Of a stretch of DNA of 64,000 nt, positions 43,567 to 51,442 are shown piece by piece. The stretch is from Rubrivivax sp. Its GTDB lineage: Bacteria; Pseudomonadota; Gammaproteobacteria; Burkholderiales; Burkholderiaceae. The translations under genes were made by a program, and so were the position numbers. A model generated the notes under the pieces. The model was not told the DNA's origin. It did not search any database and worked only from the letters and a program-made list of their open reading frames with translations. The first letter of the stretch is position 1; every line of letters starts with the position of its first letter. The DNA lies in contig JAEUOZ010000027.1 of assembly GCA_016790225.1 (NCBI GenBank), forward strand, positions 62,001 through 126,000. The letters run 5' to 3'.

Positions 43567-43592
43567 ACAAAGGCCCCACCCGGGGCCTTTGT
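43567..43592 (+). terminator. Intrinsic terminator after the TonB receptor
   Basis: ACAAAGGCCCC and GGGGCCTTTGT form an 11-bp stem with a 4-base loop. It lies 32 bases after the receptor stop. Confidence 0.75.
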
Positions 43593-43661
43593 CGCCTGGG
43601 CACCCTGCCGCGGAGGCTTCAGGCCTGCCATCGGGGCGCCCAGGACCTAACCGGAGAAGTC

Positions 43662-44738
43662 ATGAGCCCTGACGATCTGGCCCAGCAGCTGCTTGCCGCC
43701 GTGCGGGCCCAGCAGCTGGGCAGCACGCCCGATCGCCGGCTGGGTGGCGCGCCCATCGGCGAGTTTCCCAGCCTGGATCTGGCCGTCGTCGGCTTCGTGC
43801 CCGGGCGCACGCCGCTGTGGGCCAATGTGCTGTTCTCGCGCGAGCATCCGCAGGGTTTCGTGGCCCAGCCCGGCCTGCGCGGCGAGCGTCCGGGCAACCT
43901 GCGCTACGTGGCCGACATCACCGATGCGCAGACCGTCTCCGTGGCCTGGCAGCCGCGCGCGGACTGGTCGCGCCTGAGCTTCCCCCGGCTGGCCGGAGAC
44001 GACGCGGCGCCGCGCTTCGTGGCGCCGTACCCGGCTTCGCTGCTGAAGGTGATGGTGGCCGTCGGCGTGGGCCTGGCGATGGATGCGGGCCTGTGCCGCG
44101 TGGAAGACATCGAAGCCGCCGCGCGGGCGATGATCGTGGAGAGCGACAACGACACGACGAGCCAGCTCGTCAAGCGCCTGCACGAGTGGGGCCTGATCGT
44201 GCGCAGCGCCGAAGGCGTGGAGACGCACAACGCGCTGCACGCCTTGTTCGAATCGCGCGGCCTGCACACGCTGCGCCTGGCGCGCACCACGCCGCAAGGT
44301 GGCTGGGGCAACGCGGCCGGCTCCGGTGTCGGCCACATCCAGATGACGGCCTGGGATACGCTGCGCCTGCTGTGGCTGCTGGATCCCCAGGCGCCAGCGG
44401 CGCCCTGGCCCGGTGCCGCGCCGCTGATGTCAAGCAACAGCCGCGATCACATCCTGCGCTGGATGGGCGAGCACAGCCCCAACCGCATCCTGTTTCGCGA
44501 CGAGGTGGGCAGCGGTGTGCACTTCTTCCACAAGACCGGCACGACCGAGAACTACGGCTCGGATGCCGGCATCGTGCGTGCCCGACCGCCCGGTCAGCGC
44601 CACTACATCGTTGCGCTGCTCAGCAACCTGGGCAGCCGCTACGGCCCGCCGGACGCGGAGTTCGACGTCACGCCGCGGCTGTCCGGCCTGGGGCTGGCGG
44701 TCGATGCGATCATGCGGCACGCGCTGGAGCCGGGTTGA
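43662..44738 (+). CDS. Class A beta-lactamase-fold serine hydrolase
   Basis: The 358-residue product has the three serine-penicillinase motifs: SxxK as PASLLKVM (Ser126, Lys129), SDN (161-163) and KTG as HKTGTTENYG near residue 295. It lacks a signal peptide and has an unusual N-terminal domain of about 110 residues. Without export it is unlikely to be a resistance beta-lactamase; a cytoplasmic esterase or amidase is more likely. The Glu166-type residue is not obvious. A GGAGAAG site precedes ATG 43662. Confidence 0.82.
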   Translation: MSPDDLAQQLLAAVRAQQLGSTPDRRLGGAPIGEFPSLDLAVVGFVPGRTPLWANVLFSREHPQGFVAQPGLRGERPGNLRYVADITDAQTVSVAWQPRADWSRLSFPRLAGDDAAPRFVAPYPASLLKVMVAVGVGLAMDAGLCRVEDIEAAARAMIVESDNDTTSQLVKRLHEWGLIVRSAEGVETHNALHALFESRGLHTLRLARTTPQGGWGNAAGSGVGHIQMTAWDTLRLLWLLDPQAPAAPWPGAAPLMSSNSRDHILRWMGEHSPNRILFRDEVGSGVHFFHKTGTTENYGSDAGIVRARPPGQRHYIVALLSNLGSRYGPPDAEFDVTPRLSGLGLAVDAIMRHALEPG

Positions 44739-44788
44739 AGGGCCCGCGCGCCTGCGGCGCGAGCTGCCCGGAATACCGCTGACAGACC

Positions 44789-45769
44789 ATGCACGCTGCA
44801 CAGACCACGCACCATCTGCAGACCCACAGCTACCACGGCCTCCTGCCCGGCCCGCGGCTCATCGTCACCGGCGCGGTGCACGGCAACGAGACCTGCGGCA
44901 CGCGCGGCATCGAGCGCATCGTGGGCGAACTCTCGCGCGGCGAGCTGGAGATCACCCGCGGCACGGTGAGCTTCGTGCCCGTGTGCAACCCGCTGGCCTA
45001 CCAGAAGGGCCAGCGCATGGGCGATCGCAATCTCAACCGCCGCCTGCAGCCCAGCGCGCAGCCCGTGCAGTACGAAGATCACATCGCCAACGTCCTGTGC
45101 CCGCTGCTGGCCCGCCACGACGTGCTGCTGGATCTGCACTCCTTCCGCAGCCCGGGCAAGCCCTTCGTGCTGTGCGGGCCGGCAGACAACACCGGCAGCC
45201 TGGAGCCCTTTGCGCAGTCCGCGCCCGAGATGGCACTGGCCGCGCACGTGGGTGTGGACCGCATCGTCGAAGGCTGGATGTTTGCCTACGCCGGCGGCAT
45301 CGAGCGCCGCAAGGCCCGCGCGGCGGCGGGCGACGCGCGGGCCGCCGCGGCCATTGAAGACCCCTCCTACGGCATCGGCACCACCGAATACATGCGCAGC
45401 CAGGGCGGCTATGCGGTGACGCTGGAGTGTGGCCAGCACGAGGATCCCGCCGCGCCCGATGTGGCCTGGCATGCGATCCGCCAGACCCTGGCCCTGCTGA
45501 AGCTGGCCGATCTGCCGCTGCAACCGCCGCGCCGGCCTTTCGAGGCGCTCAAGCTCAGCACGGTGATCGATCGCGACGACGCGGCCGATGCGTTTGTCAA
45601 ACCCTGGACCAGCTTCGACGCCGTGGCCGAGGGCGAGCTGATCGCGCGGCGCGCCGACGGCAGCGAGGTGCGGGCCCCGCAGGCCTGCCGCATCGTCTTT
45701 CCGGATCCGAACGCCCGGCCGGGCCACGAATGGTTCTATCTGGCCTACCCCAGCCAGCGCAGCTTCTGA
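44789..45769 (+). CDS. Succinylglutamate desuccinylase/aspartoacylase family protein
   Basis: The 326-residue zinc hydrolase has the ligand motif HGNETCGTRG (His, Glu), DLHSFRSPGKP (His) and VTLECGQHED with the catalytic Glu, matching AstE/ASPA-type carboxypeptidases. It should remove an acyl group from an N-acylated amino acid. No other arginine-succinyltransferase genes are near, so AstE proper is not claimed. It follows the serine hydrolase gene by 50 bases. Confidence 0.87.
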   Translation: MHAAQTTHHLQTHSYHGLLPGPRLIVTGAVHGNETCGTRGIERIVGELSRGELEITRGTVSFVPVCNPLAYQKGQRMGDRNLNRRLQPSAQPVQYEDHIANVLCPLLARHDVLLDLHSFRSPGKPFVLCGPADNTGSLEPFAQSAPEMALAAHVGVDRIVEGWMFAYAGGIERRKARAAAGDARAAAAIEDPSYGIGTTEYMRSQGGYAVTLECGQHEDPAAPDVAWHAIRQTLALLKLADLPLQPPRRPFEALKLSTVIDRDDAADAFVKPWTSFDAVAEGELIARRADGSEVRAPQACRIVFPDPNARPGHEWFYLAYPSQRSF

Positions 45770-45859
45770 GCGGGCTGAGCGCGCCCAGGGACGTCCGAGC
45801 CCCGTGCCGGAGCCTGCTCACCGATCGCCGTTGCATAGCCTCGCCGGCAAGCCCGCTGC

Positions 45860-45865
45860 TACACT
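45860..45865 (+). promoter_or_regulatory. -10 hexamer of the trp leader
   Basis: TACACT ends 8 bases before ATG 45874 of the leader ORF. A TTGCAT lies upstream at 45831, but the 23-base spacer is too long for a standard -35. Confidence 0.5.
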
Positions 45866-45873
45866 CTTTTCGC

Positions 45874-45963
45874 ATGCATCCGGTCCGTCTTTCACCTGCG
45901 CCGATCTCGGGACACTGCCGTGCCCAGGGAGCCTGGCCCTGGCGTCGCTCGCCTGCCCGCTGA
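45874..45963 (+). CDS. trpL: Candidate trp operon leader peptide
   Basis: A 29-codon ORF lies directly after a -10 hexamer and 124 bases before trpE. It contains Trp-Pro-Trp at codons 21-23 and ends seven codons later. Two nearly adjacent Trp codons in a short ORF ahead of trpE is the hallmark of transcription attenuation. It is too short to be found by length filters. No homologue is known to me in this group, so the call rests on position and the Trp codons. Confidence 0.55.
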   Translation: MHPVRLSPAPISGHCRAQGAWPWRRSPAR

Positions 45964-46001
45964 AAGCCCCGTGCGGGCCTTGGTGCGGCGGCCCTTGCCG
46001 C
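45935..46001 (+). promoter_or_regulatory. Possible trp attenuator: alternative pairings
   Basis: GGCCC within the Trp codons (45935-45939) can pair with GGGCC (45975-45979), and the same GGGCC can instead pair with GGCCC at 45990-45994. The latter forms the loop of a GCGGC/GCCGC hairpin (45985-46001). Such mutually exclusive pairing is expected for an attenuator. The stems are short and no clear T-run follows. Confidence 0.35.
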
Positions 46002-46087
46002 TGTTGAAGCGCCCAGCCCGCCCCGTCCCGTTCATCGTCGCCGCCAACGCCTGAGCGCAGCCGCGGCCCCTGACCCAGGATCGTGCC

Positions 46088-47563
46088 GTGATCACCGAAC
46101 TCGAATTCAAGAGCCTTGCCGCGCAGGGCTACAACCGCATCCCGCTGATCGCCGAAGCCTTTGCGGATCTGGAAACACCCCTGTCGCTGTACCTGAAGCT
46201 CGCTGGCGGCGCGCGCCACAGCTTCCTGCTGGAATCCGTGGTCGGCGGCGAGCGCTTCGGCCGCTACTCCTTCATCGGCCTGCCCGCGCGCACCCTGCTG
46301 CGCGCCAGCGGCTTTCGCACCGAGGTCGTGCGCGATGGCCAGGTGGTGGAGACCGATGAAGGCAATCCGCTGGATTTCATCGAGCGCTACCAGCAGCGCT
46401 TCAAGGTGGCGCTGCGCCCCGGGCTGCCGCGCTTCTGCGGCGGGCTGGCCGGCTACTTCGGCTATGACGCCGTGCGCTACATCGAGCCGCGGCTGGCCAA
46501 GACCTGGAAGAGCGGCGGCATCGACACGCCCGACATCCAGCTGCTGCAGTGCGAGGAACTGGCGGTCATCGACAACCTCTCGGGCCGCCTCTACCTGATC
46601 GTCTACGCCGACCCGGCACAGCCCGAGGCCTGGTTCAGCGCCAAGCGGCGCCTGTCGGAACTGGGCGACAAGCTGCGCTACAGCGTCACGGCACCGCCGG
46701 TCAAGCGCGGGTCCTCGCACCCGGTGGAGCGCGAGTTCGCCAAGGCCGATGTCGAGGCCGCCGTGCGTCTGTGCAAGGACTACATCGCCGCGGGCGACTG
46801 CATGCAGGTGGTGATGGGCCAGCGCCTGCGCAAGCGCTACACCGAGAGCCCGCTGTCGCTGTACCGCGCGCTGCGCTCGCTGAATCCCTCGCCCTACATG
46901 TACTACTACGACATGGGCGACTTCCAGATCGTGGGCGCCAGCCCGGAGATCCTGGTGCGCCAGGAGGCCACGCCCGAAGGCACCAAGGTCACCATCCGGC
47001 CGCTGGCCGGCACCCGCCCGCGCGGCGCCACGCCCGAGCAGGACCGCGCCCTGGCCGAAGAGCTGGAGTCCGACCCCAAGGAACGGGCCGAGCACCTGAT
47101 GCTGATCGATCTGGCGCGCAACGACATCGGACGCATCGCGCAGGTGGGCAGCGTGCGTGTGACCGAGGCCTTCGCCATCGAGCGCTATTCCCACGTGATG
47201 CACATCGTCAGCAACGTCGAGGGCCTGCTCAAGCCCGGCACCACCAACCTGGATGTCTTTCGCGCCACCTTCCCGGCTGGCACGCTGAGCGGCGCGCCCA
47301 AGATCCGCGCGATGGAGATCATCGACCAGGTCGAACCCGTCAAGCGCGGCATCTACGGCGGCGCCTGCGGCTACCTCAGCTTTGCCGGCGACATGGACGT
47401 GGCCATCGCCATCCGCACCGGCATCGTCAAGGACAACACCTTGTACGTGCAGGCCGCCGCCGGCGTGGTGGCCGATTCCGTCCCCGAGCTGGAGTGGAAG
47501 GAAACCGAGCAGAAAGCCCGCGCCCTGATCCGCGCCGCGGAGCTGGTGGAGGAGGGGTTCTGA
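46088..47563 (+). CDS. trpE: Anthranilate synthase component I (TrpE)
   Basis: The 491-residue enzyme has the N-terminal LLESVVGGERFGRYSFIG region and the chorismate-binding C-terminal domain (CMQVVMGQRLRK, SPYMYYYDMGDFQIVGASPEILVR, RPLAGTRPRG, HLMLIDLARNDIGR, TFPAGTLSGAPKIRAMEII). It makes anthranilate from chorismate with the TrpG amidotransferase. GTG 46088 is preceded by CAGGAT. A candidate leader peptide lies upstream. Directly after the stop the trpG start is present (overlapping TGATG), but the gene is cut after six codons. Confidence 0.96.
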   Translation: MITELEFKSLAAQGYNRIPLIAEAFADLETPLSLYLKLAGGARHSFLLESVVGGERFGRYSFIGLPARTLLRASGFRTEVVRDGQVVETDEGNPLDFIERYQQRFKVALRPGLPRFCGGLAGYFGYDAVRYIEPRLAKTWKSGGIDTPDIQLLQCEELAVIDNLSGRLYLIVYADPAQPEAWFSAKRRLSELGDKLRYSVTAPPVKRGSSHPVEREFAKADVEAAVRLCKDYIAAGDCMQVVMGQRLRKRYTESPLSLYRALRSLNPSPYMYYYDMGDFQIVGASPEILVRQEATPEGTKVTIRPLAGTRPRGATPEQDRALAEELESDPKERAEHLMLIDLARNDIGRIAQVGSVRVTEAFAIERYSHVMHIVSNVEGLLKPGTTNLDVFRATFPAGTLSGAPKIRAMEIIDQVEPVKRGIYGGACGYLSFAGDMDVAIAIRTGIVKDNTLYVQAAAGVVADSVPELEWKETEQKARALIRAAELVEEGF

Positions 47564-47655
47564 TGCTGCTGATGATCGACCAACTTCAGGTGGGTCTCAC
47601 GGCATCCCACCACGGCCCGCAGACCCGCGCCAGTGCTGGCGATTGGGGCTCTTGA
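47563..47655 (+). pseudogene. trpG: trpG 5' stump, interrupted after six codons
   Basis: The frame opens MLLMID, exactly the first six residues of Burkholderiales TrpG (normally continuing NYDSFTYN), and its ATG overlaps the trpE stop with a GGAGGAGGGG ribosome site. From codon 7 it reads QLQVGLTASHHG and stops at 47655, unrelated to TrpG. The trpE-trpG junction is therefore intact up to about 47580 and then replaced by foreign DNA, which I read as the left edge of an inserted island. Confidence 0.75.
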
Positions 47656-47718
47656 CGTCTCACGGCGGACCGCTTCAGCCCGTCGAAAAGCGGGTATCGA
47701 TGCGGGTACCGAAAACGC

Positions 47719-48821
47719 ATGCAGATTTCCCGCCGCGACCTCTACAACCGGGTGTGGTCCACGCCCACGAGTAAGCTGGCCCGCGAGCTGGACATCTCGG
47801 ATGTCGGTCTCGCCAAGGCCTGCCGCCGACACAGCATCCCTCGGCCCCCGCGCGGCTACTGGGCCAGCTGGCGGCTGGTAAGGCACTGCCCAAGCCAGCG
47901 CTGCCCACGTCCAAGATCGATACGGTCGAGCTGGACGCGGCGCGGCATCGCATCGCGGAAACGCCAAAGGTCGAAATCGATCGAGCCAGCATCAAGGCCG
48001 CGCAGGCGGCGCAGGGCGAGGCCTTGGCGGGCGTGGCTTCCGCGACCTTCGAGCGGCTGACCAACGCGAAGCCTTCGGCGGACGGCTTCGTCACCTGCGG
48101 CTCATCGCGCGTGATGGCCTGTTCGCTCAGCAGTGCGACGGTGGAGCGAGCTTGCCGGGTGCTGGACGCGATCGAACGGGCCCTGCCTGCTGCGGGTGCG
48201 CGCCTTGCCCACAACCAGGAGGCAAAGCGCGTCGAGGTCGATGTCGGCGGCGAGCGCCTGGGCATCAGCCTCGCCGAGAACTACACGCGGACCGAGACGG
48301 TGGAGGTCGATCCGAAGTACTCGTGGATGAAGTCGCGGACCTTCACCTATCACTTCACCGGCGAGCTTCGTCTGACGATCACGGGTGACTTCTCGGGCCG
48401 CAAGTCGTGGGCCGACGGCAAGCGCTCGCGCCTGGAGGAGAAGGTCGAAAGCATCGTCGCCGGCCTGGCCAGCGGCGCTCAGGCGATCGCCCAGCTGAGG
48501 GCTGAGCGAGAGGAACAGCGCCGTCGTTGGGCGGAGGCAGCGCGCGAAGCCGAGATCGCCCGTGAGCGACAGCGGCGCCTCCGCAACTTCTCGGAGCAGC
48601 TTCACAAGGAAGCGGCAGCCTGGCACCGGTACTGCGAGGTCAAAGCCTACGTCGAGCACCTGCAGAGCCAGATCCGCGCCAGCGAGACGCTGTCCGAGCA
48701 GAGCCGAGAGTGGCTCAGACTGGCCGCGCACCTGGCGCGATTGACCGATCCTACGAAGGCGAGGCTCGACGCGGTTCAGGCCGGCAATTCGGGCTACCAC
48801 CATGACCTGCCGGTCGGCTGA
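47719..48821 (+). pseudogene. Hypothetical gene broken by one frameshift
   Basis: The N-terminal frame (MQISRRDLYNRVWSTPTSKLA.. to PRPPRGYW) is a helix-turn-helix-like start found in many mobile-element hypotheticals. It continues in a second frame from about 47864 as QLAAGKALPKPALPTSKIDT and on to a charged, probably coiled-coil C-terminus (residues with repeated AEREEQRRRWAEAAREAE). The join is at GGGCCAGC (47861-47868), where a single missing C would restore one 367-codon frame. Either the gene is dead or there is a sequencing error. The function is unknown; DNA binding is a guess from the N-terminus. Confidence 0.6.
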
Positions 48822-48928
48822 CCCGCAGAGGGTTGTGCAGAGCCAAGTGCGCTGAGCACATCCCAACTAGGTCCTCCCTACTGCGCCGACGCAATGAACT
48901 GATCTTTCCTCCGCTCGCCGCCCCAGTT

Positions 48929-48953
48929 GGGCAGGTGACACTGTTGCCTGCCC
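48929..48953 (+). terminator. Hairpin downstream of the frameshifted gene
   Basis: GGGCAGG and CCTGCCC make a 7-bp stem with an 11-base loop, followed by CCTTCTC. It could end transcription before the next operon. Confidence 0.4.
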
Positions 48954-48986
48954 CCTTCTCGATCACTCGTTCGCTTGATAAACTCC

Positions 48987-49001
48987 AAATAGACTCTATT
49001 T
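48987..49001 (+). promoter_or_regulatory. Palindromic operator at the promoter of the five-gene operon
   Basis: AAATAGACTCTATTT is a perfect 7+1+7 palindrome lying between TTGATA (48975-48980) and the start at 49014, overlapping the expected -10. A site of this size suits autoregulation by the small ribbon-helix-helix-like protein encoded first in the operon. Confidence 0.5.
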
Positions 49002-49013
49002 AGATCCTCACTG

Positions 49014-49229
49014 ATGGCGCGCAACAACGTAGCAGACACGACAAAACTGCAGGTGACGATCGACGTAACTTCAGACCGCCTGGTCGGCGAGATCGCCGCG
49101 CTCGGGATTCATGGCGTGAACAAATCAGAGGTGGCGTGCGCGATCATCCGGATGTGGTTGTGGGAGAACCAGACGAAACTCCGGGAGAGCGGCATCCGGT
49201 TCGGCCTTGATCGGGGCGAGAAGGGATGA
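49014..49229 (+). CDS. Small ribbon-helix-helix-like protein
   Basis: The 71-residue protein reads TKLQVTIDVTSDRLVGEIAA followed by GVNKSEVACAIIRMWLWEN. A short beta strand followed by two helices with the NKSE turn resembles the Arc/MetJ ribbon-helix-helix fold, so it is a likely DNA-binding regulator. A palindrome sits in its promoter. Its stop overlaps the ATG of the next ORF (ATGA). The family assignment is by pattern only. Confidence 0.6.
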   Translation: MARNNVADTTKLQVTIDVTSDRLVGEIAALGIHGVNKSEVACAIIRMWLWENQTKLRESGIRFGLDRGEKG

Positions 49230-49381
49230 GTGCTTCAGAGGCGATGTCGAGCCGCGCCTGGACTCTATGGCTCGAGTCGGTAGGATCGGCGGGGCGCGAC
49301 TACCGGCTGGGATACGACGTACCCGGTGATTTCGCGTGGTCGGCAAACACTGCTGGCTGGAGGTCTCATGGCCATTGCTGA
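49226..49381 (+). CDS. 51-residue ORF coupled to the regulator gene
   Basis: This short frame starts at ATG 49226 inside the regulator stop (ATGA) and ends at 49381, overlapping the next gene by 14 bases. The product begins MSASEAMSSRAWTLWLESVG and is rich in Trp and Gly. I recognise no family. The tight overlaps on both sides are the main reason to think it is translated; it could also be a simple coupling device for the next gene. Confidence 0.4.
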   Translation: MSASEAMSSRAWTLWLESVGSAGRDYRLGYDVPGDFAWSANTAGWRSHGHC

Positions 49382-49958
49382 AGGCATCCTGTTGCCGCTG
49401 CAGAGACTGCAGTATCGACACGATGAACTCGCCCACTCCGACATTCTGGGCTTGCCCCTTAAGGAACGAGTGCAGCACATGGTGCTTCACTTCTTCAAGT
49501 ACGCGGGGCGAATTGAGGATGCGCGTCTAGACGGATCGCGTGCGGTCTTGCGCGCCACTCTCATCGACGCGTTCATCATCTGCATGGCCTCGGCCAATGC
49601 ACTTGGAGTGTCCCTTGGACAGTACATCCCCGAATGTATTGACGACGGCACTTTTGACTCGCTCGCGCGGATAATGGGAAAAAGGCTGGCGGGGAAAGAT
49701 CTCGCCGCCGAGGCTCTGAGCGCTTTCTTGTCGAGTGGCGGCAAGATGGCCAAAGCCGTTGAGTCGCTCGACCACCAGGAACGCGGGCCGAACTGGCGCG
49801 AGGAAGCGGAGCGTCACTTAGTTGCGCTGACAAGGGCGGTTATTGCCCTGCTCGGCTGCGTTGGTGGCGATATTGAACACGACTTGCGTGCTCGCCTTCA
49901 TGAGGTAGAGGGTCGCAGCTTCAGTGTCTTTTTGCGTACGCCAGAAGCACTGAAATGA
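49368..49958 (+). CDS. Unknown alpha-helical protein (196 residues)
   Basis: ATG 49368 has GGAGG upstream. The protein reads MAIAEGILLPLQRLQYRHDELAH and is predicted all-helical, with charged helix ends. The last helices (GDIEHDLRARLHEVEGRSF) faintly recall MazG-type nucleotide pyrophosphohydrolases, but the metal-binding ExxE/ExxD set is not clear, so I do not assign that function. It ends with the next start (ATGA). Codon use is less GC-rich than in the backbone. Confidence 0.6.
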   Translation: MAIAEGILLPLQRLQYRHDELAHSDILGLPLKERVQHMVLHFFKYAGRIEDARLDGSRAVLRATLIDAFIICMASANALGVSLGQYIPECIDDGTFDSLARIMGKRLAGKDLAAEALSAFLSSGGKMAKAVESLDHQERGPNWREEAERHLVALTRAVIALLGCVGGDIEHDLRARLHEVEGRSFSVFLRTPEALK

Positions 49959-50827
49959 GCTTCTGGAGTGGCGAGCGGCTCAGCCAGGAGATTCAGGCAA
50001 AGAACCTGATCTTCCCATTCGATCAATCTTGTATTGATTGCGCATCCTATCGACTTGCCGTTGGCGATCAAGTCTTCGCGACTGCAGATCTGTTGTCCGG
50101 TCGTCCAACCGAACCGGTCATTGGCGTTCTCCGAGATCCACCTGACCATACCCTCAAGATACTGCCTGGACAGTTTGCGTTCTTGCTTACAAAGGAGAAT
50201 GTGACGGTCCCGTCGAATGCGATGGCGCTGATCTCAATGCGCGCGGGCTACAAGTTGCGCGGGCTGATAAATGTTTCGGGATTCCACGTCGATCCTGGGT
50301 GGAGCGGGCATCTTGTATTCAGTGTCTACAACGCCGGACCAGCCCCCATCATTGTTGAACGGGGCGAGCCGATGTTTCTAATCGTCTTTGCGGACTTGGA
50401 TCAGGACTCAAAGAAGATTTACAGTGGTAAGTCGAAGGGCCAGAAGACTCTGAAATTGGATCTGGTGCAAGGTATGGCGCTACAAGTGTTCTCTCCGCTA
50501 ATGCTTCAGCGAAGCATGAAGGAACTTGAGGAGCGCCTGGGTACGGTGAGCGGCGCATTGGCGACCGTTAGGTCCGTTACCTACGCTGTAACTGCTGTCG
50601 CAACCCTTGGGCTAGCAGTGGCAGCAATCTGGGCTACTTATCATCCTTCGACCGTCGGACTCATGCTCGGCAGTTTGGTTCAGCAGGGCGGCTACGAGCT
50701 TAGGCTGAAGCAAACAGAATCTAGCGCAATCGCAGATCCGAAGAGAGCTACCACCGCGCCGGAGCGCAACGATCCGCCAACTGGCGCATCTGCTCCCGGA
50801 AGCGCAAATGCAAACACCACCAAATAG
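49955..50827 (+). CDS. dCTP deaminase/dUTPase-fold protein with membrane helix, catalytic Glu missing
   Basis: Residues about 1-175 follow the Dcd fold: LPGQFAFLLTKE, SMRAGYKLRGL and GFHVDPGWSGHLVFSVYNAG. In dCTP deaminases the motif HLVFSVYN would read with a catalytic Glu (E. coli Glu138); here Ser123 stands in its place, and the RSSxxR substrate loop is RAGYKLR. Deaminase activity is therefore doubtful. A coiled-coil-like stretch (185-205) and one membrane helix (about 209-229) follow, then a Ser/Pro-rich tail. It may bind nucleotides at the membrane as a sensor. It overlaps its neighbours by 4 and 20 bases. Confidence 0.7.
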   Translation: MSFWSGERLSQEIQAKNLIFPFDQSCIDCASYRLAVGDQVFATADLLSGRPTEPVIGVLRDPPDHTLKILPGQFAFLLTKENVTVPSNAMALISMRAGYKLRGLINVSGFHVDPGWSGHLVFSVYNAGPAPIIVERGEPMFLIVFADLDQDSKKIYSGKSKGQKTLKLDLVQGMALQVFSPLMLQRSMKELEERLGTVSGALATVRSVTYAVTAVATLGLAVAAIWATYHPSTVGLMLGSLVQQGGYELRLKQTESSAIADPKRATTAPERNDPPTGASAPGSANANTTK

Positions 50828-51314
50828 CCTAGAGCAGCCGATCCCCGCTGCAATTGTTTCTGAGGACGGTGTTTACAGGTACTTCTTGTCCCGTCAGTTG
50901 TCTACATCCAACCGGATCGTTGCATTTGTTGGATTGAATCCCTCGACTGCGGATGCCAACTCAGATGACCCGACGATTCGCCGCTGCGTCCGTTTTGCAG
51001 AAGATTGGGGCGCAGGATCCCTATGGATGGTCAATCTGTTTGCATTCCGATCGACAAAGCCGGAGCGCCTGAAGAAAGCGTCCGATCCGATCGGACCACT
51101 TAATGATCTTTGGCTCGAGTTCGCCATGCGGCACGCGCATACCATTGTCGCGGCATGGGGCAACGGAGGCGCACTGTTTGGTAGGGGCGAGCACGCCCGG
51201 TCAACGTTTAGAGGACGACTGTCGGTCTTTGGATTGACTGACAAGGGTTTTCCTCGGCATCCGCTCTACCTGCGTTCAGATTGCGGAGTTTCGATACTAG
51301 ACGCGTGTGACTGA
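50808..51314 (+). CDS. DUF1643 domain-containing protein
   Basis: The 168-residue protein shows RIVAFVGLNPSTADANSDDPT, RFAEDWGAG and WMVNLFAFRSTKP, the DUF1643 core, which is frequent in phages and mobile elements and has no assigned function. It starts 20 bases inside the preceding gene, so it is part of the five-gene operon. Composition is again lower in GC than the backbone. Confidence 0.8.
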   Translation: MQTPPNSLEQPIPAAIVSEDGVYRYFLSRQLSTSNRIVAFVGLNPSTADANSDDPTIRRCVRFAEDWGAGSLWMVNLFAFRSTKPERLKKASDPIGPLNDLWLEFAMRHAHTIVAAWGNGGALFGRGEHARSTFRGRLSVFGLTDKGFPRHPLYLRSDCGVSILDACD

Positions 51315-51442
51315 GCCAAGAGAGCAGCTCTTGTTCAACAGTGGCGCCAAGCCAAAGCCACAAGTTGACCTTGATACCCACCGACTTCTCTGCTGGTTTC
51401 GGCGTGTTGCATACCTTGTTGGACTTGAAGATCTTGGCATGA

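Noticed and set aside
40530..43631. A 1,033-codon open frame on the minus strand across the TonB receptor gene.
   Set aside because: Low-complexity His/Arg/Gly/Val-rich product, antisense to a clearly conserved receptor; a by-product of high GC.
49368..49958. Naming the 196-residue protein a MazG-type pyrophosphohydrolase.
   Set aside because: Only a faint resemblance in the last helices; the metal-binding acidic set cannot be recognised.
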